From NCBI RefSeq assembly GCF_022869865.1, contig NZ_CP094984.1:1984001-2048000 (forward strand): a stretch of DNA of 64,000 bases, in the 5' to 3' direction. A program made the translations under genes and the position numbers. The notes below the pieces were generated by a model that saw nothing but the letters and a program-made list of their open reading frames with translations, searched no databases and was not told where the DNA came from. Below are positions 1-8,320 of the stretch, in pieces (position 1 is the stretch's first letter; each line of letters begins with the position of its first letter). The DNA comes from Arthrobacter zhangbolii. GTDB taxonomy: Bacteria; Actinomycetota; Actinomycetes; Actinomycetales; Micrococcaceae.

Positions 1-771
1 CACCGCGGCACGGACCTTTCCGGTCCGGCCGGCAATATCCTCCTGCACCAGTTCGGCCAGCCGGGCCAGCGCTTTCGGGGCGGTGCGGACACGTTCCAGC
101 GGGACCACCCGCCCGTCACGGATCACCAGGATCGGTTTGACGGCCAGCAGGGTACCCAGCCAGCCGGCGGCAGCCCCGATGCGCCCTCCGCGGCGCAGCT
201 GGTCCAGGCTGGGCACGTAGAAAAGTATGTTTGAGTCCGCGGCCACGGCGCGTGCGCACGCGGAGACGGTCTCTGCCGAGTTGCTGCTCCGGGCACTCTC
301 GGCAGCCGCGGCCACGGCAAAACCCAGTCCCATGGCCGCCGTCGTGCTGTCGATCACTTCCACCGGAACGGATGCGGAGCGGGCGGCCAGCCTGGCGGAG
401 TCCACGGTGCCGGAGAGCTGCCCGGACAGGTGCACGGAAACCACCGAGGTGCAGCCGGCGGCTGCCAGCTCGGCATACGCAGCCTCAAACCGGCCCGGCG
501 CCGGACGGGAGGTGCGTACCGGGTGCCCCTGGGCCAGGGCCATGGCCAGTGCCGGGATCAGGTCTTCGGAGCCTTCCCCGTAGATCTGGTCGCCGATCAT
601 CACCGGCATCGGAACAACCCGCACGAACTCCGACACCTTCGCCGCTTCGGCCCACCCCGCGGGCAGGGCGGCTGCCGAGTCGGTGACTATGCCCACGACC
701 GGCCCGGGGGCGGCGGCAGTTGCCCGCTGCCGCCCCCTGGCCCGCAGTGCGAGCCGTTCCAGCCAGTCCAT
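1..771 (-). CDS. DegV family protein, C-terminus cut by window edge
   Basis: The visible part encodes about 257 residues from an ATG at 771. The N-terminal half has the DegV-type opening GIVTDSAAALP, then EVIDSTTAAMGLG and, further on, LRRGGRIGAAAGWLGTLLAVKPIL, split here as LRRGGRIGAAAG and GTLLAVKPIL. These are hallmarks of DegV/EDD proteins. In Gram-positive bacteria members of this family bind fatty acids and can serve as FakB subunits of fatty-acid kinase; the ligand of this copy is unknown. It starts 12 bp after the leuS stop codon on the same strand, so it is probably co-transcribed with leuS. The 3' end lies beyond base 1. Confidence 0.85.
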   Translation of the reverse strand, partial: MDWLERLALRARGRQRATAAAPGPVVGIVTDSAAALPAGWAEAAKVSEFVRVVPMPVMIGDQIYGEGSEDLIPALAMALAQGHPVRTSRPAPGRFEAAYAELAAAGCTSVVSVHLSGQLSGTVDSARLAARSASVPVEVIDSTTAAMGLGFAVAAAAESARSSNSAETVSACARAVAADSNILFYVPSLDQLRRGGRIGAAAGWLGTLLAVKPILVIRDGRVVPLERVRTAPKALARLAELVQEDIAGRTGKVRAAV

Positions 772-782
772 GGTTCCGGTGC

Positions 783-3281
783 CTAGGCCGGAACGATGTT
801 CACGAGCTTGGGCGCCCGGACAATCACGGTGCGGATGCCGCGGCCGTCCAGGGTGCGCTGCACGGCCTCGGAGGCCAGCGCGGCCTCACGCAGGTCATCC
901 TCGGAAATGTCCGCGGCCACCTCGAGCCGGTCACGGACCTTCCCCTGGACCTGGACCACGGCGGTGACCGTGTCCTGCACCAGCAGGGTTTCATCCACAG
1001 TCGGCCATCCGGCGTTCACCACGGAGGCGTCGCGGCCCAGCAGGTTCCACAGATCCTCGGCCGTGTACGGGGCGAAGAGGCTCAGGATCACCGCAACCGC
1101 CTCGGCCGCTTCGCGTACTGCCGGGTCGGCACCGCCCACGCCGGAATCGATGGCCTTGCGGGTGGCGTTGACCAGCTCCATCAGCTTGGCCACCACCACG
1201 TTGAACTTGTTGTTCTCCAGCAGTTCGGTGGCGTCCGCGACGGTCCGGTGGGTCATGGCACGGAGTTTTTTGTCCCCGCCCGTGAAGGCGATGCCGGGTT
1301 CGCTGCTGACGTCCTGGCCGAGGCGCCAGGCGCGGGCCAGGAACTTCGCAGAGCCCGACGGCGAGACGTCCGCCCAGTCGACGTCGTCCTCCGGCGGGGA
1401 CGCGAAGATCATGGTCAGGCGCACGGCGTCGACGCCGTACTTATCCAGCTGCTGGCCCAGGTCCACGCCATTGCCCAGGGACTTGGACATGGCCTTGCCC
1501 CCGTTGAGCACCTGGCCCTGGTTCAGCAGCGAGCTGAAGGGCTCACTTGCCGGCAGCAGGCCCATGTCATGGACCACCTTGGTGAAGAACCGCGCGTAGA
1601 GCAGGTGCAGGATGGCGTGCTCGACGCCGCCCACGTACTGGCCAACGGGCATCCAGTTCTTCGCAGCCTCGGGATCGAACGGGCCCTCGGTGAAGTGCGG
1701 GGAGACAAAGCGCATGAAGTACCAGGACGAGTCCACGAAGGTGTCCATGGTGTCGGTGTCGCGCTTGGCGGGGCCGGCACACTTCGGGCAGGAGACGTTG
1801 ACCCATTCCTCGGCCGAGGCCAGGGGTGAGGTGCCCTTCGGCGCCAGGGCCTCGCCCTTCAGCCCGGTGGGCAGGGTGACGGGCAGCTGGTCATCCGGAA
1901 CCGGAACCTCGCCGCACTTTTCGCAGTGGATGATCGGGATGGGCGTGCCCCAGAAGCGCTGGCGGGAGAGCAGCCAGTCCCGCAGGCGGAAGTTCACGAA
2001 CTTCTCCCCCGTGCCCTGCTCTTCGAGCATGGTGATGGCGGCCGGGATCGCTTCGGACTTCGGCAGTCCGTCGAGGGTGCCGGAGTTGATCAGGGTGCCT
2101 TCGCCGGTGGTGGCCACGCCGCTGACGGCGGGATCCTCTTCGCCGGTGTCCAGGACCGCCTTCACGGGCAGGTCGAAGGTCCTGGCGAAGTCCAGGTCAC
2201 GCTGGTCGTGCGCCGGGACCGCCATGATGGCGCCCGTGCCGTAGTCGGCCAGCACATAGTCGGCGGCCCAGACGGGCAGCTTTTCGCCGTTAAGCGGGTT
2301 CACTGCGTAGCGGCCGGTAAAAACGCCGGTCTTGGTGCGTTCGGTGGACTGGCGCTCGATGTCCGAGAGGGCCTTGACCTGTTCCCGGTACGCCGTCAGC
2401 GCATCGCGGTTCTCATCGGTGACCAGGTCCATCGCCAGCGGTGCGTCTGCCGCCACGACAAAGAACGTGGCACCGGCCAGGGTGTCCGGGCGGGTGGTGA
2501 AGACGGTGACCTGCTCTTCGCCCTTGCCGCCGGCGGCTTCGATGACGAAGCGGACGTGGGCACCTTCGGAGCGGCCGATCCAGTTCTTCTGCATAGCCAG
2601 CACGCGCTCGGGCCAGTGGCCCTTGAGCTGCTCCATGTCATCGAGCAGGCGGTCCGCGTAATCGGTGATCTTGAAGTACCACTGGTTCAGGGACTTCTTG
2701 GTGACCTGGGTGCCGCAGCGTTCACAGGCGCCGTTGACTACCTGTTCGTTGGCCAGCACGGTCTGGTCCTTGGGGCACCAGTTGACCGGGGAGTTCTTCC
2801 GGTAGGCCAGACCACGCTCGTAGAAGCGCGTGAACAGCCACTGGGTCCAGCGGTAGTACTCCGGGTCCGAGGTGTGGATGCGGCGGGACCAGTCAACACT
2901 GATGGCGTAGCGCTTGAAGGATTCAGCCTGGGTTTCAATGTTGCGATAGGTCCAGTCGCTGGGGTGCGCGTTGTTCTTGATCGCGGCATTCTCAGCCGGC
3001 AGGCCGAAGGAATCCCAGCCGATCGGGTGGAGCACGTCGTAACCGAGCTGGCGCCAGTAACGGGCGACGACGTCGCCCATGGCGAACGCTTCGGCATGGC
3101 CCATGTGCAGGTCACCCGACGGGTAAGGGAACATGTCCAGGACGTAGCGGCGCTCGCGCGAGCCGTCGTCGGCAGGGGTGAATACGCCAAGGTCCTCCCA
3201 GACCTGAGGCCATTTCTGCTCGATGGCCGCGAAACTGTAGACGGCCTCTTCCTGCTGATCAGTCTGTGACTGCGTGCTCAC
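783..3281 (-). CDS. leuS: Leucyl-tRNA synthetase
   Basis: This 832-residue class I synthetase charges tRNA(Leu) in the cytoplasm. The HIGH-type motif reads HMGHA at residues 59-63 and the KMSKS-type motif reads MSKS near residue 597. The CP1 editing domain carries TTRPDTLAG near residue 260. The length fits bacterial LeuRS. I chose the GTG at 3281 (protein begins MSTQSQTD) because GAGG lies just upstream; a longer reading frame from 3410 would run through the leader hairpins and has no family similarity. The 5' leader holds a leucine-rich peptide and terminator-like hairpins, so expression probably responds to charged tRNA(Leu). A DegV-family gene follows 12 bp downstream. Confidence 0.97.
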   Translation of the reverse strand: MSTQSQTDQQEEAVYSFAAIEQKWPQVWEDLGVFTPADDGSRERRYVLDMFPYPSGDLHMGHAEAFAMGDVVARYWRQLGYDVLHPIGWDSFGLPAENAAIKNNAHPSDWTYRNIETQAESFKRYAISVDWSRRIHTSDPEYYRWTQWLFTRFYERGLAYRKNSPVNWCPKDQTVLANEQVVNGACERCGTQVTKKSLNQWYFKITDYADRLLDDMEQLKGHWPERVLAMQKNWIGRSEGAHVRFVIEAAGGKGEEQVTVFTTRPDTLAGATFFVVAADAPLAMDLVTDENRDALTAYREQVKALSDIERQSTERTKTGVFTGRYAVNPLNGEKLPVWAADYVLADYGTGAIMAVPAHDQRDLDFARTFDLPVKAVLDTGEEDPAVSGVATTGEGTLINSGTLDGLPKSEAIPAAITMLEEQGTGEKFVNFRLRDWLLSRQRFWGTPIPIIHCEKCGEVPVPDDQLPVTLPTGLKGEALAPKGTSPLASAEEWVNVSCPKCAGPAKRDTDTMDTFVDSSWYFMRFVSPHFTEGPFDPEAAKNWMPVGQYVGGVEHAILHLLYARFFTKVVHDMGLLPASEPFSSLLNQGQVLNGGKAMSKSLGNGVDLGQQLDKYGVDAVRLTMIFASPPEDDVDWADVSPSGSAKFLARAWRLGQDVSSEPGIAFTGGDKKLRAMTHRTVADATELLENNKFNVVVAKLMELVNATRKAIDSGVGGADPAVREAAEAVAVILSLFAPYTAEDLWNLLGRDASVVNAGWPTVDETLLVQDTVTAVVQVQGKVRDRLEVAADISEDDLREAALASEAVQRTLDGRGIRTVIVRAPKLVNIVPA

Positions 3282-3375
3282 TATGCTTCGCCTCTGTCCT
3301 GAAAGAAAAATGTTGATCCGCGCATTCCGGGCCCGTGTTCCCCGTCCCGGAAAACCGGGTCCTCCCCAGACACAC

Positions 3376-3400
3376 AAAAGCCCCTCGACAAGCAAGGGGC
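3376..3400 (-). terminator. Attenuator terminator hairpin in the leuS leader
   Basis: On the minus strand a 6-bp GC stem (GCCCCT at 3395-3400 paired with AGGGGC at 3380-3385, 9-nt loop) is followed by UUUU at 3379-3376 and a GU-rich tract. It lies between the leader peptide and the leuS start, where an attenuator terminator would be expected. The U-run is short, so its strength is uncertain. Confidence 0.6.
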
Positions 3401-3402
3401 GG

Positions 3403-3423
3403 CCGCGCACGGACGGTGCGCGG
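3403..3423 (-). promoter_or_regulatory. Pause/antiterminator-type hairpin in the leuS leader
   Basis: This is a perfect 8-bp stem, CCGCGCAC at 3403-3410 against GTGCGCGG at 3416-3423, with a 5-nt loop. It starts right after the leader-peptide stop codon and two bases before the terminator hairpin. That position suits a pause or 2:3 hairpin in classical attenuation, but I could not work out the exact alternative pairings. Confidence 0.55.
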
Positions 3424-3450
3424 CTAGCTAAGGAGGAGTACTGCGCTCAT
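3424..3450 (-). CDS. Leucine-rich leader peptide upstream of leuS (MSAVLLLS)
   Basis: This 8-codon open frame reads MSAVLLLS and ends in TAG. Three consecutive leucine codons (CTC CTC CTT) precede the stop. Two hairpins and then leuS follow on the same strand. The layout is that of a transcription-attenuation leader, where ribosome stalling at Leu codons reports charged tRNA(Leu). Comparable leuS attenuators were predicted in some Streptomyces. GGAG lies 2 nt before the ATG, and TAAAGT ends 6 nt before it, so the mRNA may be leaderless. Confidence 0.7.
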   Translation of the reverse strand: MSAVLLLS

Positions 3451-3456
3451 TTCTCC

Positions 3457-3462
3457 ACTTTA
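3457..3462 (-). promoter_or_regulatory. Putative -10 box for the leuS leader transcript
   Basis: TAAAGT on the minus strand ends exactly 6 nt before the leader-peptide ATG. The start of transcription would then fall on or next to the A of the ATG. No good -35 box is visible. Confidence 0.45.
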
Positions 3463-3632
3463 CAACAGAGCGTGCGCTCCGGAAGCAGGATGACGGGGTG
3501 AGCCGCAGCGGGAAATTCCGACCGGCAGCGTATCTTTTTGCCGGCTCCGTGCGTCTACCGGTTAAAGACTCTGGCGCAATGCCATTGTTGGTTCAGGACC
3601 GCCGGGGGCGGCCCGGGAAAAGGAGCGGAGAA

Positions 3633-4715
3633 ATGTCAGTGGAGACAACCCCTGCTGTGTCATTGGCGGGCATGGAAAGCAACAGTGCGGGACTGGGCGG
3701 GATTCCGCATCGGCTGCGGCAGGTCCGGCGCGATTTCCTGCTCGCATTGGAGCCGGTTCGTCCTTCCGTTTACCGTTACTGCCGAAGCCTGGCCGGAAAC
3801 GTGTGGGACGCGGAGGATCTGCTCCAGGACACCCTGGCCAAGGCACTGGCCGAGGCATCCCAGCGGCACGAACCCATCCGGAACCCTCAGGCCTGGCTGA
3901 TCCGCATTGCCACCAGCACCTGGCTGGACACCGTCCGGCGCAGCAACCGGAGCACGACGGCGGATTTCAGCACACCGGAGATGGACCGGCCCGACCACGG
4001 CGCCGCCGATCCCCTTACAGCCGTGGCCGTGGAAGCCGCCCTGCGGCGCCTGGTGCTTCTTCTGCCCCCGAGGGAGCGCGTCTGCGTGGTCCTCAAGGAC
4101 GTCTTCGGCTATTCCCTGGCCGAAACCGCTGACGTGCTTGAGACCAGTGCCGGTGCGGTGAAATCGGCCCTCCACCGCGGCCGGAGTACGCTGGCTGCCG
4201 CGCAGGAGCCGTCCTCCCGTGCCGATAGTCCGGCCGACGGTTCGGCCCGCAGTTCCGCGGGCACTCCAGCGGGCAGTTCCGCGGCAGGCGCTCCTGCCGG
4301 GCACGCCGACTTGCTGCGCCGGCTGGCGGATGCGTTCAATTCCTACGACATTGAGTCCATGGTCAGCCTGTTCCTTGCAAACGGCCGGACCGAGGTGGTG
4401 GGCAACGTCAGCGAAACCGGACACGAGGAAATCCGTACCGGTTCGCTGGACCACACGTTCGGTCCGGATGCGCCCGAGATCTACCGGGCCACCGTGCATG
4501 CGTTCGACGGCGAGGAAGTTATCCTGCTGTGGGAGCGGCCCAAGGACAGTCCGCACGCTGCGGACGTGGTGGCCGACGTCGTCCGGATGCGCGCAGCCGA
4601 CGGCGTGCCGCTGATTGCCGAAACCAAGGTCTATTACTTCTGCCCGGAACTGCTGGCGGAAGTGGCCGGCGGCCTGGGACTGCCTTTCAAAACCAACGGA
4701 GTGTCCTACTTCTGA
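3633..4715 (+). CDS. ECF-type RNA polymerase sigma factor with SnoaL-like C-terminal domain
   Basis: This 360-residue protein has sigma region 2 at about residues 30-105 (DAEDLLQDTLAKAL, then NPQAWLIRIATSTWLD) and sigma region 4 at about 137-187 (LPPRERVCVVLKDVFGYSL). A proline/serine-rich linker leads to a SnoaL/NTF2-like domain from about residue 222. That arrangement is the SigJ/ECF41-like class, in which the C-terminal domain modulates the sigma factor without a classical anti-sigma. No anti-sigma gene is adjacent. The ATG at 3633 has a strong AAAAGGAG site; a frame open from 3498 adds 45 residues with no domain. The regulon is unknown. Confidence 0.85.
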   Translation: MSVETTPAVSLAGMESNSAGLGGIPHRLRQVRRDFLLALEPVRPSVYRYCRSLAGNVWDAEDLLQDTLAKALAEASQRHEPIRNPQAWLIRIATSTWLDTVRRSNRSTTADFSTPEMDRPDHGAADPLTAVAVEAALRRLVLLLPPRERVCVVLKDVFGYSLAETADVLETSAGAVKSALHRGRSTLAAAQEPSSRADSPADGSARSSAGTPAGSSAAGAPAGHADLLRRLADAFNSYDIESMVSLFLANGRTEVVGNVSETGHEEIRTGSLDHTFGPDAPEIYRATVHAFDGEEVILLWERPKDSPHAADVVADVVRMRAADGVPLIAETKVYYFCPELLAEVAGGLGLPFKTNGVSYF

Positions 4716-4747
4716 CCGGCGGTGCTGCGGCTCCTGACCGGCAGCGC

Positions 4748-4777
4748 TGCGGCGCCGGGGAATTTCCCGGCGCCGCA
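4748..4777. terminator. Bidirectional hairpin between convergent genes
   Basis: TGCGGCGCCGGG at 4748-4759 pairs with its complement at 4766-4777. It lies between the ends of the sigma-factor gene and the convergent epimerase gene. There is no U-tract. Confidence 0.5.
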
Positions 4778-4807
4778 GGCCCGTCCGTCATCCAAGTGCA
4801 CCCGGCC

Positions 4808-5812
4808 CTAGCGTGCAGCCGCGTCCCGGCGTCTGCGGGCTCCCTGCGCTTCCCCGGCTTCCTGTGCCTCGCGCGCCGCCCGAAAGGCCAGGAACGCTTC
4901 CCTGCTCGTGCGGCCGGGGGTGTAGCCGAACTCCTCTTTAAGTGCCCTGTTGTCCAGCACCGGCCGATAGCGCAGGAACCGCACCCGTTCCGGACCGTGC
5001 ACCGTCAGCCAGAGCCTGCTGCCGAGCCAGAGCGCTGCGGCCAGCACAGGAGCCGGGACCGTGATGGTGCCCCGCCGCTGGAGCGCGGCGATCTCCCGGA
5101 CGGTCAGTGCGCCGTCGCCGGCCACGTTGTAGATGCCGCTGCGGCCGGTGACGGCAGCCTGCACCATCACCCCGGCAACGTCTTCGTCCCAGACAAAAAC
5201 GAAGGGTGACTCGCTGCCCGCCACCCTCAGCAGCCGCGGGGCGTCCAGCAGGGCGGTGATCTGGTTGCGGACCCGTTCCCCCAGGATGGTGCCGATCCGG
5301 AAAACTGTCTGCTTCAGTTCCGGATGCTCAGCGCGGACCCGGGCCAGCTCCTCCTCCACCAGGCGTTTGTGCTGTGAATAGGCGAATTCGTCGTTGCCGC
5401 GGATCGGGTCGGCTTCGGTCAGCCACGGGGAGTTATCCGGGTGGTAGCCGTAGGCGGCCCCGGAGGAGGAAATGATCACGTGTTTGACGCCGGCGGCAAT
5501 GCAGGCCGCCAGGACGTTGCGTGACCCGTCCACGTCCACCCGGTATTCCTGTTCCCGGGTGGTGCTTTTCCCGGGGTTTACGATTGCCGCCAGGTGCACC
5601 ACCGTGTCTATCCGGTGCTCTGCCAGTAGCCGCGCGACCTCCGGTGAGCACACGTCTGCGAGGGCGTAGGCGACGCCGTCGAGCCGTCGCTCCGGAGCCG
5701 GTTCCCGGATGTCGAGGCTCAGCACATGGGTGATATCGGGGTGTTCGGCCAACCGTGCCACCACGGCACTGCCCAGGAACCCGTTGCCGCCCGTGACGCA
5801 GACGCGGGTCAC
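4808..5812 (-). CDS. NAD-dependent epimerase/dehydratase family protein (extended SDR)
   Basis: This 334-residue extended short-chain dehydrogenase/reductase has the Rossmann motif TGGNGFLGS at residues 7-15. Asp34 in the SLDIRE strand suits NAD binding, and the catalytic pair is YxxxK at Tyr145/Lys149 with SSSGAAYG just before it. The substrate cannot be deduced; family members act on nucleotide sugars or other hydroxylated compounds. Its ATG overlaps the stop of the BASS transporter gene by 4 bp, so it is the last gene of a three-gene operon with a flavin monooxygenase. This suggests modification of a small molecule rather than sugar-nucleotide metabolism. Confidence 0.85.
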   Translation of the reverse strand: MTRVCVTGGNGFLGSAVVARLAEHPDITHVLSLDIREPAPERRLDGVAYALADVCSPEVARLLAEHRIDTVVHLAAIVNPGKSTTREQEYRVDVDGSRNVLAACIAAGVKHVIISSSGAAYGYHPDNSPWLTEADPIRGNDEFAYSQHKRLVEEELARVRAEHPELKQTVFRIGTILGERVRNQITALLDAPRLLRVAGSESPFVFVWDEDVAGVMVQAAVTGRSGIYNVAGDGALTVREIAALQRRGTITVPAPVLAAALWLGSRLWLTVHGPERVRFLRYRPVLDNRALKEEFGYTPGRTSREAFLAFRAAREAQEAGEAQGARRRRDAAAR

Positions 5813-6789
5813 CGGTCTGCTCCGTTTGTTGCCGCGGCCGGCGGTTCAGCAGCCGGCGGTTCAGCATCCGGCGGTTGGGCCGCTGCCCTGCCTGCCCGGG
5901 CGTCCCTGCGCCGCCACCAGGCGGCCAGCAGGAGTCCGGCCAGGATGTCCCAGATGCCCCACCAGGCAGCAACCATGGCCATACCGCCCAACCCGGCGAA
6001 AAAGGTCAGGGTCAGGCCGAGGCCCAGGCCGGTATTCCGGGCTCCCACTTCGAAGGCGAAGGCCCTCCGGCTGGGCTCGTCCAGCCGGACGGCTGCCGCA
6101 GTCCAGTAGCCCACGGCCAAAGCCACGGCGTCGTGCAGCAGTACCACCAGGAAGATGGTGCCCAGGTGTTCGCGCAGCGGCCCGAGGTTGCTCGCCGTGC
6201 CCGAAACAATAAAAACCAGCAGGGCGATCAGGCCGATGCGCTGGACCCAGGGCCGCACTTTATCGGTAATGCGCGGGTAACGCCGGGCCAGCGGCATCCC
6301 CAGGGCGAAGGGAAGTCCGATGATCAGCAGGACCTGGATCAGCATCTCCCACCGGTCCAGCGAGAATTCCCGCATCAGGGATTCGGTGCCAGGGTTCAGC
6401 CGTGCCCACAGGGCTACGTTCAACGGCATCACTGCAATGGCCACCAGGTTCGACACCGCGGTCATGGACGCCGAGAGTGCCACGTTTCCGTGGGCCCGGT
6501 GCGTCAGAACGTTGGATATCCCGCCGGGCGGGCAGCACGCCACCAGGATCATGCCCAGCGCAATCGACGCCGGCACATTCAGGAGCAGAGCCAGCCCCAC
6601 GGTTACTGCCGGCAACACCAGGTACTGGGCGGCAATGCCCACCAGTACCGCCTTGGGGCTGCGCAGCACGGTTTGGAAATCAGCCGGCCGGACTTCCAGG
6701 GCGATGCCGAGGATGATGACCGCAAGGACCACGTTCAGGATCACCAGGGACCCCGGGGTGAAACTCAGGACAACGTCGTCAATGGACAT
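5809..6789 (-). CDS. Bile acid:sodium symporter (BASS) family transporter
   Basis: This 326-residue integral membrane protein has roughly nine hydrophobic segments. It carries the family hallmark CCPPGGISNVLTHRA followed by GNVALSASMTAVSNL near the middle, and a polar tail rich in Ala/Pro/Glu at the C-terminus. BASS proteins couple Na+ to uptake of organic anions such as bile acids, pantothenate, keto acids or glucosinolate intermediates. The substrate here is unknown. The gene sits between a flavin monooxygenase gene (1-nt overlap, TGATG) and an epimerase gene (4-nt overlap), so the three are translated from one mRNA. Confidence 0.88.
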   Translation of the reverse strand: MSIDDVVLSFTPGSLVILNVVLAVIILGIALEVRPADFQTVLRSPKAVLVGIAAQYLVLPAVTVGLALLLNVPASIALGMILVACCPPGGISNVLTHRAHGNVALSASMTAVSNLVAIAVMPLNVALWARLNPGTESLMREFSLDRWEMLIQVLLIIGLPFALGMPLARRYPRITDKVRPWVQRIGLIALLVFIVSGTASNLGPLREHLGTIFLVVLLHDAVALAVGYWTAAAVRLDEPSRRAFAFEVGARNTGLGLGLTLTFFAGLGGMAMVAAWWGIWDILAGLLLAAWWRRRDARAGRAAAQPPDAEPPAAEPPAAATNGADR

Positions 6790-8135
6790 CAGGCATTCAC
6801 CTCGTCCCGTGCCGGGGCGGGCGCAGCCAGCTGTTCCAGGTGGGCGTCCAGTTCGGCCCGGTACGCGTCTTTGTTGACGTAGTAGCTCATTCTGTCGAGG
6901 CCGAGGTAGCGGTACCCGCCCGTGACGTCCGGGCCGGGCCCGGCGATGCGCCGGGCGAACCGCTCCGCCGACGCCGGATCGTCGCGTTGGGCCGCAAGAT
7001 AGGCCGCGGCCAGCTCGGCCTGCCGGTACCGGCCTTCCCAGCCCAGGCCCGAGGCTTCCACCATGCCGATCATCAGCAGGTTGGCTGCCTGCCGGCTGAA
7101 GATGTTCAGGTACAGCGACGGTGACGGTCCGGTCCAGCCCAGCAGCTGTGGGTCCAGGAACGGATAGTCCAGCAGGTACCCCGTGGACAGCAGGATCAGG
7201 TCATACTCCCCCGATGTGCCGTCCCGGAAGTGCACCGTGTGCCCGTCCAGCCGGTCTATGTCCGCCCGGACCCGGAGATCGCCGTGTCCCAGGTGGTGCA
7301 GCACCAGGGAGTTCACGACCGGGTGCGACTCGTAGATACGGTAATCCGGCTTCGGAAATCCGTACCGCTGCGGGTCCCCGGTGAACATGCGCAGGAGCCG
7401 CTTGTCCAGGAACTGCTTCAGGGGGCGCGGCAGTGGCCGGCCCTGGTTGAGGGTGTCCGTCGGCCGGCCGAAAACATACTTGGGCACGAAGTAATAACCG
7501 CGGCGGACACTGATATCAACGGCGGCTGCGTGATGCACGGCGTCCACCGCTATGTCGCAGCCGCTGTTGCCTGCCCCGACTATCAGTACCCGCTTCCCGG
7601 CCAGCTCAGTTGCCCGCTTGTAGGCCGCGGAATGAAGGATCTCGCCGGCAAACTGTCCGGCGAAACGCGGAACCGACGGGGTGTGCAGTGTTCCGGATGC
7701 GACCATCACCGCGCTGAACCTGCCGTTTCCGGGCCCGTCGGGACCGTCCCAGCTGACGGTCCAGGCATCCCCTGACGGGACTGCGGACGTGACCGCTGTG
7801 CCGAAGCGGATTCGGTGGCTCAACCCGAAGTGCTCGGCATAGGCCGTGAAGTAGGCCTTCAGGTGCCTATGCCCGGGATAGTCCGGGGTTCCCTCCGGCA
7901 TCGGGAACTCGCTGAACTGGGTGGTGGACTTGGAGGAGATCAGATGCGCGGACTCATAGACCGTGCTGGCCGGATTCCCGATGTTCCAGAGCCCGCCGAC
8001 CTCGGTGTGGCGTTCGAAGCCCACAAAGTCGAGTCCCTGTTTTGCCAGTGCACGCATGGCCGCAAGGCCGCTGGGCCCGGCGCCGATAACGGCAACCGGA
8101 AGCGCCGTATGTGTTGTATTGGATTCGGAAGACAC
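6789..8135 (-). CDS. Flavin-containing monooxygenase-like NAD(P)-binding protein
   Basis: This 448-residue protein has an FAD-binding GAGPSG motif at residues 18-23, an FMO-type fingerprint F-x-G-x3-H-x3-Y at residues 162-172, and an NADPH-binding GAGNSG motif at 187-192. This is class B flavoprotein monooxygenase architecture, which oxygenates nitrogen or sulfur centres or acts as a Baeyer-Villiger enzyme. The substrate is not evident. It is the first gene of an operon with a BASS transporter and an epimerase. The start is a GTG with AGG upstream. A long palindromic terminator separates it from glpK. Confidence 0.87.
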   Translation of the reverse strand: MSSESNTTHTALPVAVIGAGPSGLAAMRALAKQGLDFVGFERHTEVGGLWNIGNPASTVYESAHLISSKSTTQFSEFPMPEGTPDYPGHRHLKAYFTAYAEHFGLSHRIRFGTAVTSAVPSGDAWTVSWDGPDGPGNGRFSAVMVASGTLHTPSVPRFAGQFAGEILHSAAYKRATELAGKRVLIVGAGNSGCDIAVDAVHHAAAVDISVRRGYYFVPKYVFGRPTDTLNQGRPLPRPLKQFLDKRLLRMFTGDPQRYGFPKPDYRIYESHPVVNSLVLHHLGHGDLRVRADIDRLDGHTVHFRDGTSGEYDLILLSTGYLLDYPFLDPQLLGWTGPSPSLYLNIFSRQAANLLMIGMVEASGLGWEGRYRQAELAAAYLAAQRDDPASAERFARRIAGPGPDVTGGYRYLGLDRMSYYVNKDAYRAELDAHLEQLAAPAPARDEVNA

Positions 8136-8241
8136 TTCTACCTGTTTCTGTGATCTGCATCACCATTGATGCTGACCGAACGCTACCGAACCTGTCCCGG
8201 GGCCGCCAACCAACGCGCCGAATGTGACGAACTCCGGGTAC

Positions 8242-8277
8242 GCAAATGCCCCGGCGGATATCCGCCGGGGCATTTGC
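8242..8277. terminator. 36-bp perfect palindrome, terminator downstream of glpK
   Basis: The arms 8242-8259 and 8260-8277 are perfectly complementary, and the hairpin has an ATAT loop. It lies 44 bp past the glpK stop and ahead of the monooxygenase gene on the same strand. The stem bases are A/T-rich at the foot, but no separate U-run follows. Confidence 0.65.
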
Positions 8278-8320
8278 CAGCCGTTACCCGACGAGCTCTG
8301 TCGCCGGTTGGGACCGTAGG

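Noticed and set aside
720-1829. A plus-strand frame opposite leuS
   Set aside because: leuS is unambiguous on the other strand, and the antisense product shows no family features.
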